DNA of 54,559 bases from an uncultured Lentisphaerota bacterium (GTDB lineage: Bacteria; Verrucomicrobiota; Kiritimatiellia; CAIQIC01). A program made the position numbers and the translations under genes. Each line of letters begins with the position of its first letter. Position 1 is the stretch's first letter. Shown here piece after piece: positions 8,778-17,278 of the stretch. The stretch is from positions 1 through 54,559 of the forward strand of contig CAIWHP010000259.1 in assembly GCA_903912445.1 (NCBI GenBank), in the 5' to 3' direction. The notes below the pieces were generated by a model. It made no database searches. It was not told where the DNA came from and worked only from the letters and a program-made list of their open reading frames with translations.

Positions 8778-8805
8778 AAGCTACATCGGCGGCGCGGGAA
8801 AGCAA
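8778..8805 (-). promoter_or_regulatory. Possible suf operon promoter
   Basis: On the minus strand a TTGCTT (-35, 8800-8805), 16 bp, and TAGCTT (-10, 8778-8783) precede the Rrf2 gene by about 33 bp. The match is moderate and the assignment rests on position at the head of the operon; no clear regulator palindrome was seen. Confidence 0.3.
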
Positions 8806-8815
8806 ATGAGAACTG

Positions 8816-8834
8816 CAAAAGGCCGGCGCCGGCC
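8816..8834 (-). terminator. Possible terminator between pdxH and the suf operon
   Basis: On the minus strand the perfect self-complementary GGCCGGCGCCGGCC (8821-8834) is followed by TTTTG. It lies after the pdxH stop and before the suspected suf promoter, so it could end the pdxH transcript. The T tract is short. Confidence 0.4.
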
Positions 8835-8919
8835 GGCGGGGCAACCTCCGGGACGGGCGCCAGCCCGGAGCGGAGGGCGCAGACCGGCGGCGGCGTGTAC
8901 GCGACCCCAAGCCCGCCAG

Positions 8920-9564
8920 TCAGGGCGAGAGGCGCTCGATCTTCCACGTGGCATCGGGTTGGCGCGTGTAGCGGAAGCGGTCATGCCAGCGGAAGCGGCG
9001 GCCTTGCCAGAACTCGATGACCTCAGGCGTGACGCGGTAGCCGCCCCAGAAGGGCGGGAGCGGCACAACACCGCCCTTGAACTGCGCCTCGTGTTCATCG
9101 CACTTGCGCTCGAACTCGTCGCGGCTGGCAAGGACGCTGCTCTGCTTGGAAGCCCACGCACCGATCTGGCTGCCGTGCAGGCGGGAATGGAAATAGGCCT
9201 CGGATTCCTCATGGCTGACGCGCGTCACGATGCCCTCGATGCGGACCTGCCGGATCAGCTCGACCCAGTGGAAGGCGAGCGCGGCACGCGGGTTGGCCTC
9301 AAGCTCGCGCGCCTTGCGGCTCTCGTAGTTGGTGTAAATGACGAAGCCGCGCGCGTCGAGGCCCTTGAGCAGCATCAGCCGCGACGACGGGCGGCCGTCC
9401 GGCGTGGCGGTGGCGAGGTTGACGGAATCGGGCCAATAGGCACCGGTGCGCTTGGCAAAGCGAAACCATTGCTGGAACTGCCGGAGCGGGTCCGGGTCGA
9501 GGTTTTCCACGGCGAGGCCGCGGTAGATGCCCGGCAACGCGCAGAGCTTGGTGATGATGGACAT
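8920..9564 (-). CDS. pdxH: Pyridoxamine/pyridoxine 5'-phosphate oxidase PdxH
   Basis: 214 residues, normal for PdxH. It oxidises PNP or PMP to PLP using FMN. Visible are GIYRGLAVENLDPDPL at the N-terminus, SSRLMLLKGLDARGFV (FMN-binding), YTNYESRKARELEANP, FHWVELIRQVRIEG, and the C-terminal FWQGRRFRWHDRFRY. It lies upstream of the suf operon on the same strand, which is apt since SufS uses PLP, but a hairpin and 174 bp separate them. pdxJ of the same pathway is elsewhere in the window (30782). Confidence 0.93.
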   Translation of the reverse strand: MSIITKLCALPGIYRGLAVENLDPDPLRQFQQWFRFAKRTGAYWPDSVNLATATPDGRPSSRLMLLKGLDARGFVIYTNYESRKARELEANPRAALAFHWVELIRQVRIEGIVTRVSHEESEAYFHSRLHGSQIGAWASKQSSVLASRDEFERKCDEHEAQFKGGVVPLPPFWGGYRVTPEVIEFWQGRRFRWHDRFRYTRQPDATWKIERLSP

Positions 9565-9595
9565 GGATGAAGGTTTGCCGGAGCCGGCGGCAAAG

Positions 9596-11305
9596 TCAAG
9601 TACGCGGCACGATCAGCCAGTAGTCCCGCGCCTTGTAGCCGCCGGCGGTCACACGCAGATAGCGCACCGGGCAGCCGGCGAGCAGTTCATCCCGCACCCT
9701 GTCGATCTGGGCCGCGGGGACGATCACGCCGACAGGCTGGCTGCCGGCGAAGAGATACTCCAGCAGCGATTCGTCGCGGTCGACAATATCCACGCCGCGG
9801 GCGAGGTAGAACGTCAGCGCACCCACATCGCGCTCCGTGTCGTCGGCGAAGCCGATGCGTCCGCCCGCGCCAACCTGCCCGGACACGAGGTCGGCCAGCG
9901 GCCGGTACGACTTGGCCGCGTCGAGCACGGGCAGCAACGCGGCGAGGTTGAGCATGAGGAGCGCGATGAGCATCTGCAAACCGGACCAGGCGACCGCCTG
10001 CTTTTCACCCGCACACAGCAGGCGCCACAACCGCCGGAAGCACACCCCGGCAAGGCCCAGTGCCAGCACCGCCAAGACGAGGCTGTAGCCGGTGACGCCC
10101 GGCGGCAACCGGTAGTGGCCGCCCTGATCAAACCAGGTGAACAGCAGGCTCGCGGCCAACGCACCGAGCGACACGAGCAGCACAAGGGCCGCCAGCAACC
10201 CACACGTGATGTCCAGCAGGGCCAATTCCCAGCCGCGCAGCGTGCTGCGGCCCAGCACATCCTCCAGCCAGATACCGGTCATCAGAAACAGGAACGGAAA
10301 CAGCGGCAGAAGATAGCAGGCGGTCTTGGCCGCGGAGGCGTGCAGCACCACCGCCATCGCCACCAGCGCGAGGCGCAGGAAGAGCGCCAGGCCGCCGCGG
10401 TAGGCGCTGCCGCGCCGGAACCAGGCCACCAACGCGGCGAAAACCAGCAGCGTCCACGGCAGCAGCCGGACCGGCGCGCTTTTGAGGTAATACCAGAGGG
10501 GTTCCTTGTGCACGAAATAGGGGTCCAGCGGCAGGCTCGGGTCATGGAAAGAAAGAAACCGACCGAACTGGTTGTCCCAAAAGACGCTGACGAGATATCC
10601 ATAACCGCCCGCCACCCACAGCGCGCTGACCCACGGCGCCAAGACGAGTGCAAAGACCGGCAGGAAGGCGAGCGGCAGGCCCACGAGCAGGCGCCACTCG
10701 CGCCGCCAGAGCAGGAACAGGCCGACCGCGACCCAGACGAAGCCGGGACCGAGCAGGCCCTTGGCATAGAACGCGACCGCCGTGGCAAGCAGGAAGAGGA
10801 AATAGCGGAGCACCCGCCACTGCGGCGCCGTGTAAGCGCGCCAGAAGAGCCAGAGCGACAACATGACGACAAACGTCAGCGCGGTATCGGTGAGGACCAC
10901 TTTGGAGTACTCGGCCATCAGCAGGGTCGTGGAGCAGAGCGCCGCGGCGATCAAGCCGGCACGCTCGCGGCCCAGCGCGCGGCCGAAGAGCCAGACCAGC
11001 ACGACGCTGCCGAAGCCGTACAGCGCCGCCGGCAGGCGCACCAGGCCTTCGGTGACCGCGCCGGTCAGCCGGCACAGCGCCGCGCCGGTCCAGTGCAGCA
11101 GCGGCGGTTTTTCAAGGTAGGGTTCGCCATTGAGCTCCGGCAGCGTCCAGACCTCGCCGCGCGCCATCGCCGCGATCATCGCGCCCTCGCGCGTGTCGTT
11201 GGCGGACCACAGCGAATGATCGAACAGCCCGAACGCGAAGAACAGCGCCAACAGCGCCAGCATGCCGGCGCGCTCACGCGGACCCACCTGGATAACGGCT
11301 TCCAT
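9596..11305 (-). CDS. GT-C (family 39/ArnT-like) membrane glycosyltransferase
   Basis: About 569 residues from MEAVIQVGPRERAG. Many hydrophobic segments follow a first periplasmic loop with the GT-C hallmark acidic residues (SLWSANDTREGAM) and the ArnT/PMT-type GEPYLEKPPLLHW. Such enzymes transfer a sugar from a polyprenyl-phosphate donor to lipid A, protein or another acceptor on the periplasmic side; the substrate cannot be told. The hydrophilic C-terminal domain includes FADDTERDVGALTFYLARG. The next upstream gene is a paralogous enzyme, and the paired palindrome 11344-11392 sits in the gap between them. Confidence 0.85.
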   Translation of the reverse strand: MEAVIQVGPRERAGMLALLALFFAFGLFDHSLWSANDTREGAMIAAMARGEVWTLPELNGEPYLEKPPLLHWTGAALCRLTGAVTEGLVRLPAALYGFGSVVLVWLFGRALGRERAGLIAAALCSTTLLMAEYSKVVLTDTALTFVVMLSLWLFWRAYTAPQWRVLRYFLFLLATAVAFYAKGLLGPGFVWVAVGLFLLWRREWRLLVGLPLAFLPVFALVLAPWVSALWVAGGYGYLVSVFWDNQFGRFLSFHDPSLPLDPYFVHKEPLWYYLKSAPVRLLPWTLLVFAALVAWFRRGSAYRGGLALFLRLALVAMAVVLHASAAKTACYLLPLFPFLFLMTGIWLEDVLGRSTLRGWELALLDITCGLLAALVLLVSLGALAASLLFTWFDQGGHYRLPPGVTGYSLVLAVLALGLAGVCFRRLWRLLCAGEKQAVAWSGLQMLIALLMLNLAALLPVLDAAKSYRPLADLVSGQVGAGGRIGFADDTERDVGALTFYLARGVDIVDRDESLLEYLFAGSQPVGVIVPAAQIDRVRDELLAGCPVRYLRVTAGGYKARDYWLIVPRT

Positions 11306-11343
11306 CCTGCTCTTCTCCGCAGCACCTTGCCGAGCTGCAAACG

Positions 11344-11392
11344 TTTCCAAGGCTTGGAAGATGACGCGTCCCAGGTTTCCAAGCCTTGGAAA
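11344..11392. repeat. Paired TTCCAA-N3-TTGGAA palindromes between two GT-C genes
   Basis: TTTCCAAGGCTTGGAAG (11344-11360) and TTTCCAAGCCTTGGAAA (11376-11392), with centres 32 bp apart. Both 12-base arms are exact. They occupy the ~95-bp gap between the two minus-strand glycosyltransferase genes, just upstream of the second one's start. Confidence 0.9.
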
Positions 11393-11401
11393 CCGTCGGC
11401 C

Positions 11402-13102
11402 TTACGGGCCGGCGGGTTTCCCGGGAAATTTCACCTCAAAGACGATGGTGTCCGGCGTCTGCGGGAAACCGGCCGGCAGCAGCGCGTCGCGGATCGGCCC
11501 CAGGCGCCTGGCCACGTCCGGCGGGTCCACGAAGCCGTACAGCTTGCCGCGGCACTGGCTGGCGACGGCGCGCAACTGGTCGAAGTTCTCAAGGCTGCCG
11601 CGCCGGTTCGGCTCGGCAGCCATGCCGTAGGCGAGCTCGTTCTTCATCTGGAACGCGATGGCGTCGCGCTGCGTGTAATAGACCAGCGCCGGGCGATAGT
11701 CGAAGAACATGACGAGCCGGTCCTCCGGCTGGAGCTGCGCGGCGATCTGCTTGTAAAGAAGCGAATTGTTCAGGTGCAGAAAGACGTTGAAATTCAGGCC
11801 GGCGAGCGGCGAGCAGATCAGCGCGAGGCCGAGCAGCAGGCTGCCGACGAACAGCCAGACGCCGGCAAAGGTCCGCAGCGCGCTGCGCGCCAGCCAGAGC
11901 GCGGCGGCGATCGGCAGGAACAGCAGCGCGCTCGCCGCGGCGATCTGCGGCACGCGCGACGGCACGAGTTGGAACCAGCTGCCGATCCAGAGCAGCGCGA
12001 GCAGCAGCAAAACGATGAACGGACCGGCCAGACCGAGCCGCCAGAGGCGGCGGTCGCGCGCCGTGTCCTCGAGCGGCTCGCCCACGCCCCAGCGGCCGAT
12101 CAGCAGGCCGAGCGCGGGGAAGGCGGGCAGGATGTAGCTCATCAATTTGCCGCTGCTGATGGAGAAGAACACGATTACGATCGCCGCCCAGCAGACGAGG
12201 AAACGCGTCAGGCTGTCGTGCCGACCCCAGCCGCGCACGATGGCACGGACGCCGAAGAGCGTCCACGGCAATAGCATTACCGGTGTCAGCGCGAGAAAGA
12301 GCCACCAAGGCTCCGGGTGGCCCTGCGAAGCGCGCGTGCCGGTGAAGCGTGAGAGGTGCTCATCGATCACGAAATACTTTACGAACCCCGGGTTGTGCTG
12401 CTCGAGCCACCAGAGCCACGGCACAAGCACGCCGACGAACAACGCCGCGGCCACGAGCAGCCACCATGTCCAGAGTTGGCGCAGGCGCCGCTCCCAGAGC
12501 AGCCAGCAGAAGAGCGCCGCACCCGGCAGCACGACGGCCACCGCGCCCTTGGTCATGAAGCCGAGCGTGCCGGCTGCCGCCGCCAGCAGCAAACCGTTGC
12601 GGCGCTGTACCGATGTGGCCCCGACGGCATAGGCGTTGAACAGCGCCACGCAGACCAGCGCGAACCAGAAGACGAGGAACGCATCGGTCATCAGCAGCGC
12701 GAGACCGGTGAAGAAACCCGCCACAGAAAGCATAGTCAGCAGTGCGGGACTGGCCATAGTGCGCGGCCAATGGCGCCGCACGAGCGCACGCATCAGCAGC
12801 AGCGTACCGATGATGGGCAGGAGCAGCGGAATGCGTGAGGCCCAGTCATGCGGGCCGAAGAGGGCGATCGCGGGCGCGGTGAGCCAGTAGCTGAGGATGG
12901 GCTTCTCGTAATAACGGAAGTCCATCATCCGCATCTCCATCCAGTCGCCCCGCGCAACCATTTCGCGGGGGACCTCGGCATAGCGGCCCTCGTCGGGATC
13001 GAAGCACCCGCGCCAGAACAGGAAAAGCCCATAGGCTGCGGCCAGCAACAGCAAGGCCACCAGCAACCGCCGCCGTTCGTGTGGTTGATATGTGCTAAAC
13101 AT
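11402..13102 (-). CDS. ArnT-like GT-C membrane glycosyltransferase
   Basis: About 566 residues from MFSTYQPHERRR; the frame extends upstream but the first transmembrane segment begins just after this Met. It has the family arrangement: TM1, then CFDPDEGRYAEVPREMV (catalytic acidic loop), YYEKPILSYWLT, then a dozen hydrophobic segments and a periplasmic C-terminal domain (YRPALVYYTQRDAIAF, MAAEPNRR). This is the pattern of ArnT/RgtA-type lipid-linked sugar transferases. It is probably co-transcribed with the next gene; its sugar and acceptor are unknown. Confidence 0.87.
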   Translation of the reverse strand: MFSTYQPHERRRLLVALLLLAAAYGLFLFWRGCFDPDEGRYAEVPREMVARGDWMEMRMMDFRYYEKPILSYWLTAPAIALFGPHDWASRIPLLLPIIGTLLLMRALVRRHWPRTMASPALLTMLSVAGFFTGLALLMTDAFLVFWFALVCVALFNAYAVGATSVQRRNGLLLAAAAGTLGFMTKGAVAVVLPGAALFCWLLWERRLRQLWTWWLLVAAALFVGVLVPWLWWLEQHNPGFVKYFVIDEHLSRFTGTRASQGHPEPWWLFLALTPVMLLPWTLFGVRAIVRGWGRHDSLTRFLVCWAAIVIVFFSISSGKLMSYILPAFPALGLLIGRWGVGEPLEDTARDRRLWRLGLAGPFIVLLLLALLWIGSWFQLVPSRVPQIAAASALLFLPIAAALWLARSALRTFAGVWLFVGSLLLGLALICSPLAGLNFNVFLHLNNSLLYKQIAAQLQPEDRLVMFFDYRPALVYYTQRDAIAFQMKNELAYGMAAEPNRRGSLENFDQLRAVASQCRGKLYGFVDPPDVARRLGPIRDALLPAGFPQTPDTIVFEVKFPGKPAGP

Positions 13103-13241
13103 GGCGCGCACTCTACCGGTGCTGCCCGCAAAGCGCACGAAAAAAGGATTTGCGGCGAGGCGGGAGCAGGCGGACAACCCCTCGGGGCCAGCATCGCCAG
13201 CCCCGCGCGCAACGCGGACCGCGCCACGGGACAGAAAGGAA

Positions 13242-13264
13242 GGGCCGGGGATTGGACCCGGCCC
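13242..13264 (-). terminator. Possible rho-independent terminator
   Basis: An 8-bp perfect GC stem (GGGCCGGG 13242-13249, CCCGGCCC 13257-13264) with a 7-base loop. On the minus strand it is followed by a weakly T-rich TTCCTTTCTG. It lies downstream of the DUF3892 gene and upstream of the ArnT-like gene. Confidence 0.45.
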
Positions 13265-13331
13265 TCGGGGGGCTACAGCGCGATGGGTGCAGCGCTGTTT
13301 CTGCCGCATAGGGGATACGCGGCAAAGTGTT

Positions 13332-13682
13332 TCAAACAAACGCCTGGCAACCAGGCGTGACCACGTTGAGCATCCAGAGCTGCGCATTGCAGCAGCCCGC
13401 AATGTGCGAGAACAAGTAAGGTCGCCGGCCACCTTCCTTGGCATACCCAAGGGACGACCGCTGTCCCGTCCGCTCATCGAACACATAAAAAGCAGCCGTA
13501 CCCATCTCCAAGTGCGTCATGACCATCTCGCACGACATGAGCCAGCGATCCCGCTCGTTGCCGACGTGGGAAATAGCGCTAGCCGCCTGCCCTGGCCCCG
13601 TCTTGCAGATGCACGTAATCCGGTATTCTTTCACGTGGCGCACCTCAGCCGTCTGTCCTTGATCCTGTTCCATGGAACTCAT
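13332..13682 (-). CDS. DUF3892 domain protein
   Basis: 116 residues. The body reads EYRITCICKTGPG, SAISHVGNERDRWLMS, MGTAAFYVFDERTGQRSSLG, GRRPYLFSHIAGCCNAQLW, which matches the DUF3892 layout (YRIT-CI-K start, HI-x-x-G, a TF/AFYV-D-x-x-TG strand, and a final H-x-x-G-x-x-N-x-x-L). The function of this small domain is unknown. It is divergent from hisG, with about 260 bp between the two starts. Confidence 0.75.
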   Translation of the reverse strand: MSSMEQDQGQTAEVRHVKEYRITCICKTGPGQAASAISHVGNERDRWLMSCEMVMTHLEMGTAAFYVFDERTGQRSSLGYAKEGGRRPYLFSHIAGCCNAQLWMLNVVTPGCQAFV

Positions 13683-13885
13683 GGGACGACGTTAGCGTGC
13701 CCGCCCGGGATCGCAAGCACGGCACGCCCCTACAACGTCCTATTTTGAACTAAGGTTTCGTCCTAACCGAACGGCAAGCCCGTCCGGCCTCCGCTCACCG
13801 CGGTGGCCGCACGGCAGGCGCCGGACCGCTTCCACCCCGCGCCAGGCGCGGGAGCGTGCGCGGGCGGAGCCGACGCGCAGAACGC

Positions 13886-13914
13886 TGGACTCCGGCGCGT
13901 GCTTGCGCTACATT
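13886..13914 (+). promoter_or_regulatory. Possible hisG promoter
   Basis: TGGACT (13886-13891), 17 bp, TACATT (13909-13914), ending 29 bp before the hisG ATG. The -10 is reasonable and the -35 weak; a similar TACACT lies upstream of dapB. Confidence 0.3.
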
Positions 13915-13943
13915 CCGCCGCCCTATTCAGCGGAGATACACAC

Positions 13944-14822
13944 ATGGCCATGAAAAAAATCGTGCTGGGGCTGCCCAAAGGCAGCCTGCAGGAGTCCACG
14001 TTCGCAGTGATGAAGAAGGCGGGCTTTACGGTCTCGACCGGCTCGCGCTCCTACATCCCGAGCGTCAATGACCCGGACATCGAAGCGCGCCTGATCCGCG
14101 CCCAGGAGATCAGCCGTTACGTCGAGCACGGCATGCTGGATGCCGGCCTGACCGGCTACGACTGGATCATCGAGAACGGCTCCGACGTGCAGGAAGTCGC
14201 GAATCTCGTCTATGCCAAGCAGGGCATGCGGCCGGTGCGCTGGGTCGTGGCCGTGCCGAACGATTCGAAAATCAAGACCGCGAAGGATCTCGAAGGCAAG
14301 CGCATCGCGACCGAGGCGGTCGGCATCGCCAAGCGCTACCTCAAGCAGCACGGCGTGCATGCCGAAGTCGAATTTTCGTGGGGGGCGACCGAAGTCAAGG
14401 CGCCGGAGCTTGTGGACGCGATCATCGAACTGACGGAGACCGGCTCCTCGCTGCGGGCAAACAACCTGCGGATCGTGGACACGGTCCTGGAATCCACCAC
14501 GCGGCTGATCGCCAACAAGAAGGCCTGGAAGAACCCGGGCAAGCGCGCGAAGATCGAGCAGCTCGCGCTGCTGCTCAAGGGTGCGCTGGAGGCCGAGAAC
14601 AAGGTGCTGCTCAAGATGAATGTCCGCGAGCCGCACCTGGGCGCGGCCCTCAAGATTTTGCCGGCCTTGAATTCGCCGACGATCAGCAGCCTCAACCGCG
14701 AGGGCTGGTACTCGGTTGAATCGGTCGTCGAGGAAAAGGTGGTCCGCGAAATCATCCCGGCCTTGAAGGCGGCGGGCGCGGAAGGTATCATTGAAATCGG
14801 TCTGAATAAAGTAGTGCCCTGA
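13944..14822 (+). CDS. hisG: ATP phosphoribosyltransferase HisG (long form)
   Basis: 292 residues from [16 protein letters not shown], with GCGGAG as likely ribosome binding site upstream. It catalyses the first step of histidine synthesis (ATP + PRPP). Visible are [44 protein letters not shown], the PRPP-binding region [19 protein letters not shown], and a C-terminal ~75-residue regulatory domain ([20 protein letters not shown]). That tail marks the long, histidine-regulated form that does not need HisZ. No other his gene lies nearby. Confidence 0.95.
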   Translation: MAMKKIVLGLPKGSLQESTFAVMKKAGFTVSTGSRSYIPSVNDPDIEARLIRAQEISRYVEHGMLDAGLTGYDWIIENGSDVQEVANLVYAKQGMRPVRWVVAVPNDSKIKTAKDLEGKRIATEAVGIAKRYLKQHGVHAEVEFSWGATEVKAPELVDAIIELTETGSSLRANNLRIVDTVLESTTRLIANKKAWKNPGKRAKIEQLALLLKGALEAENKVLLKMNVREPHLGAALKILPALNSPTISSLNREGWYSVESVVEEKVVREIIPALKAAGAEGIIEIGLNKVVP

Positions 14823-14864
14823 GCTTTTCTGGCGCAGCCGGCACGGAGCAAGGCAGGAGTTACC

Positions 14865-14960
14865 ATGGGTTCAGTAAAGAAAAAACGTCGTCTGAAGATG
14901 GCCAATCACAAGCGGCGCAAACGCCGCCGTTTGAACCGTCACAAGAACGAAAACAAGTAA
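14865..14960 (+). CDS. 31-residue basic protein, AURKAIP1/COX24-like
   Basis: A small gene encoding MGSVKKKRRLKMANHKRR followed by KRRRLNRHKNENK, with AGGCAGGAG a few bases before the ATG. Seventeen of 31 residues are Lys, Arg or His. The pattern (start G-S-V-x-K-K-R-R-x-x-M, then K-R-R-K-x-x-R) is that of the bacterial AURKAIP1/COX24 domain proteins, related to mitochondrial mS38 and seen as small-subunit ribosome-associated peptides in some phyla. It follows hisG by 42 bp and precedes the TPR lipoprotein by 37 bp, likely in one transcript. Confidence 0.8.
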   Translation: MGSVKKKRRLKMANHKRRKRRRLNRHKNENK

Positions 14961-14997
14961 ACTCGTGTGCGCGGCGTACGCGCACCGGAGTCCGGTC

Positions 14998-17088
14998 ATG
15001 CAAAAGCAGCGGGTGGTTTGTATCTTCGCCCTGAACAGCGTTTTGCTGCTCGCGGGTTGTCGTACGCCGCCCGCGCCAACCGTTGTCGTCCCCGTCGCTG
15101 CGCCCACCGTCACGAAAACCGTGCCGGTGGTCGCAACGGCTTTTGTGCTGCCCCCCGAGGGCCAGCGCCGCGCACAAGCGCTGGCGGCGTTCGCCAACGG
15201 GCGGATTGCGGAGCTCAACAAGGACGCCGCCGACGCGGTGGAGCACTATCTGGCGGCGGCGCAGCTGGAGCCCGACAACGAGGCGCTCCAGATGCGGACC
15301 GCGCAGGGCCTGCTTCAGCAGAACCGCAACCAAGAGGCGCTGGCCCTCCTGCGCAACCTCGCGGCGCGGCATCCCGACTCCGACCGCGCGCTCCTCTGGC
15401 TCGCGCTCGCCTACCAGGCGACCGACCAGGGTGACAAGGCCGCCGCCATCTACGGCAAGCTGCTCAAGCTCGCGCCGGACCGGCCGGAGCACTACCTCAA
15501 GCTCGCCACGATCCTCGTCACGCAAGGCCGGGACGAGGAGGCGCAGCGCCTGTTGGAGCGCGCGCTCCAGCGCGCGCCGCACACGCCCGATCTCTTCCGC
15601 GCCTATGCCGATCTCTTTGCGCGCACCGCCATCCGCGCACGCAGCGTCCCGGCGGCGCATGCCGCCCGCCAGCGCGGCCTCGACGTGATGGAGGAGGCCA
15701 CCCGGGAACACCCCAAGGACAACGCGCTGTTGACCGGCCTGGCCGAGCTGTATATCGCCGACGGTCAGTTTGCGAAGGCCTTCGCCTGCCATGCGAGCCT
15801 CGAGGCGCGCATCAGCGAGCAGCTCCCCTTCCGCAGCCGCATCGCGCAGAGCTACGCCGGCGGCGGCCAGCGCGAGGCCGCCATCGGCTTCTTCGAGCGC
15901 GGCGTCCAGGAGCGTCCGCAGGACGAGCGTGCGTGGTTTTACCTCGGCGAGCTGCACGAGGACGCCGGCGATGCCGTGCGCGCGGAGATCGCTTTCCGCC
16001 GCGCCGCCGAGCATGCCGCCGCGCCGCTCAACGCCACGCGGCTCGCCGTCTTCCTGCTGACCCACAGCCAGACCAACGCCGCCCTCCAGGCCGTCGCCGC
16101 GGGCCTCACCCGCTGGCCCGAGAATGCGCTGCTGCTGCAGTTCCAGGCCTACCTGCACATCGAACAGCAGGCCTATGCGCAGGCGATGGCCGACTTCGCC
16201 CGCTCGCTGCGCGCGCTGCGCAAGAAGCCCGACGCAACCATCCCCGCCGAGCTGTTCAGCCGGTACGCTGTCGCCGCGTTCAAGGCCGGCAAAAGCGAGG
16301 ACTGCGTGGACCTGCTCGTGCAGGGGGCGCAGCTGGATGACGCCGTGACGATCGGGTTCATCCAGGAACTGTTCGCCGCCAAGGACCCCGCGGACGCACG
16401 CGTGCTGGCGCGCCTCCTGCAGAAAGTGGCCGCGCGCCTGCCGGCCAATCCGAACCCGCTGATCCATCTCGGCTTCGTGCGCTACGCGGCCCAGGACCAT
16501 GCCGCCGCGCTGCGCACCTTCGAGCAGGCCCAGCAGGTCGCCGAGCACCACGGCGGCGCGGTCTTCAACTCCGCCTTCTACTTCTGGTTCGGCGCCTCCT
16601 GCGAGCGGTGCGGCCAGTTCGAGCGTGGCGAAAAGCTGCTGCTGCGCTGCCTCGAGCTCGAGCCCGACCATGCCGAGGCGCTCAACTACCTCGCCTACAT
16701 GTGGAGCGAGAAGCGCCTGCACCTTGACCGCGCGCTGGAATTCTCGCGCCGCGCCCTCCGGCAGGACCCGGAGAACGGAGCGTTCCTCGATACGCTCGGC
16801 TGGATCTTCTTCCAGCTGGGCCGCTTCCACGACGCGCTCGCCCCGCTGCAGAAAGCCGCCGAGATGACCCCCGAGGACGCCACCGTGGCCGAGCACCTCG
16901 GCGACCTCTACCTCCAGCTCAACCAGCCGGCGCAGGCGCTGAAATACTGGACCAACGCCTACCAGCTCGACAGCAAAAACGACACCCTTGCGCAAAAACT
17001 CCGCGCGCACGGCCTGGACCCCGCGAAGGCGCTGCTCCCCCCGCCGCCGACCGGCAAGGCCCCGCCGCCCGCCAAACCCGCGACGTGA
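14998..17088 (+). CDS. TPR-repeat lipoprotein
   Basis: About 696 residues from MQKQRVVCIFALNSVLLLAGC: a short basic start, hydrophobic core and lipobox (LLAGC), then a Pro-rich linker (TPPAPTVVVPV). The rest is a long array of tetratricopeptide helices, for example AVEHYLAAAQLEPDNEAL, AAIYGKLLKLAPDRPEHYLK, GEKLLLRCLELEPDHAEALN and FLDTLGWIFFQLGRFHDALA. The product is probably a periplasm-facing lipoprotein used for protein-protein contact in envelope assembly or export. It ends in a Pro/Lys-rich tail. The partner cannot be told from here. Confidence 0.85.
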   Translation: MQKQRVVCIFALNSVLLLAGCRTPPAPTVVVPVAAPTVTKTVPVVATAFVLPPEGQRRAQALAAFANGRIAELNKDAADAVEHYLAAAQLEPDNEALQMRTAQGLLQQNRNQEALALLRNLAARHPDSDRALLWLALAYQATDQGDKAAAIYGKLLKLAPDRPEHYLKLATILVTQGRDEEAQRLLERALQRAPHTPDLFRAYADLFARTAIRARSVPAAHAARQRGLDVMEEATREHPKDNALLTGLAELYIADGQFAKAFACHASLEARISEQLPFRSRIAQSYAGGGQREAAIGFFERGVQERPQDERAWFYLGELHEDAGDAVRAEIAFRRAAEHAAAPLNATRLAVFLLTHSQTNAALQAVAAGLTRWPENALLLQFQAYLHIEQQAYAQAMADFARSLRALRKKPDATIPAELFSRYAVAAFKAGKSEDCVDLLVQGAQLDDAVTIGFIQELFAAKDPADARVLARLLQKVAARLPANPNPLIHLGFVRYAAQDHAAALRTFEQAQQVAEHHGGAVFNSAFYFWFGASCERCGQFERGEKLLLRCLELEPDHAEALNYLAYMWSEKRLHLDRALEFSRRALRQDPENGAFLDTLGWIFFQLGRFHDALAPLQKAAEMTPEDATVAEHLGDLYLQLNQPAQALKYWTNAYQLDSKNDTLAQKLRAHGLDPAKALLPPPPTGKAPPPAKPAT

Positions 17089-17278
17089 GGGCGCGTTCGA
17101 CGCGATCGCTGCTTGGCGTTTCGCAGCCCTGCCCTCAACGTCCAGTCACCGGCCGCTAACAAACCAAGGGCGCTCGTGCTTGTGCGGTTCCGTAGCCGCT
17201 TTATTGACGCGGTGTCTACAGGGGATTTACAGGTGACGTCACCGTCGTGGACACCAACGGAGGGTTTCGGGAAGGTGT

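Noticed and set aside
9527-12274. A 915-codon plus-strand open frame opposite the glycosyltransferases
   Set aside because: It is antisense to two clear membrane enzymes and rich in Arg, Gln, Glu and Ala without a domain. Such frames are a by-product of GC-rich codon usage.
13103-13331. A tRNA-like fold upstream of the ArnT-like gene
   Set aside because: The hairpin is a simple GC stem-loop; no cloverleaf, T-loop or anticodon arm can be built. No tRNA or rRNA gene was seen in the window.
14860-17010. A 716-codon minus-strand frame opposite the TPR lipoprotein
   Set aside because: The plus strand has the lipobox, TPR repeats and a good start; the reverse frame shows only biased composition.
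17089-17278. A possible small gene between the TPR lipoprotein and paralogue A
   Set aside because: Short frames exist but have no ribosome binding site or family likeness; treated as a convergent intergenic gap.
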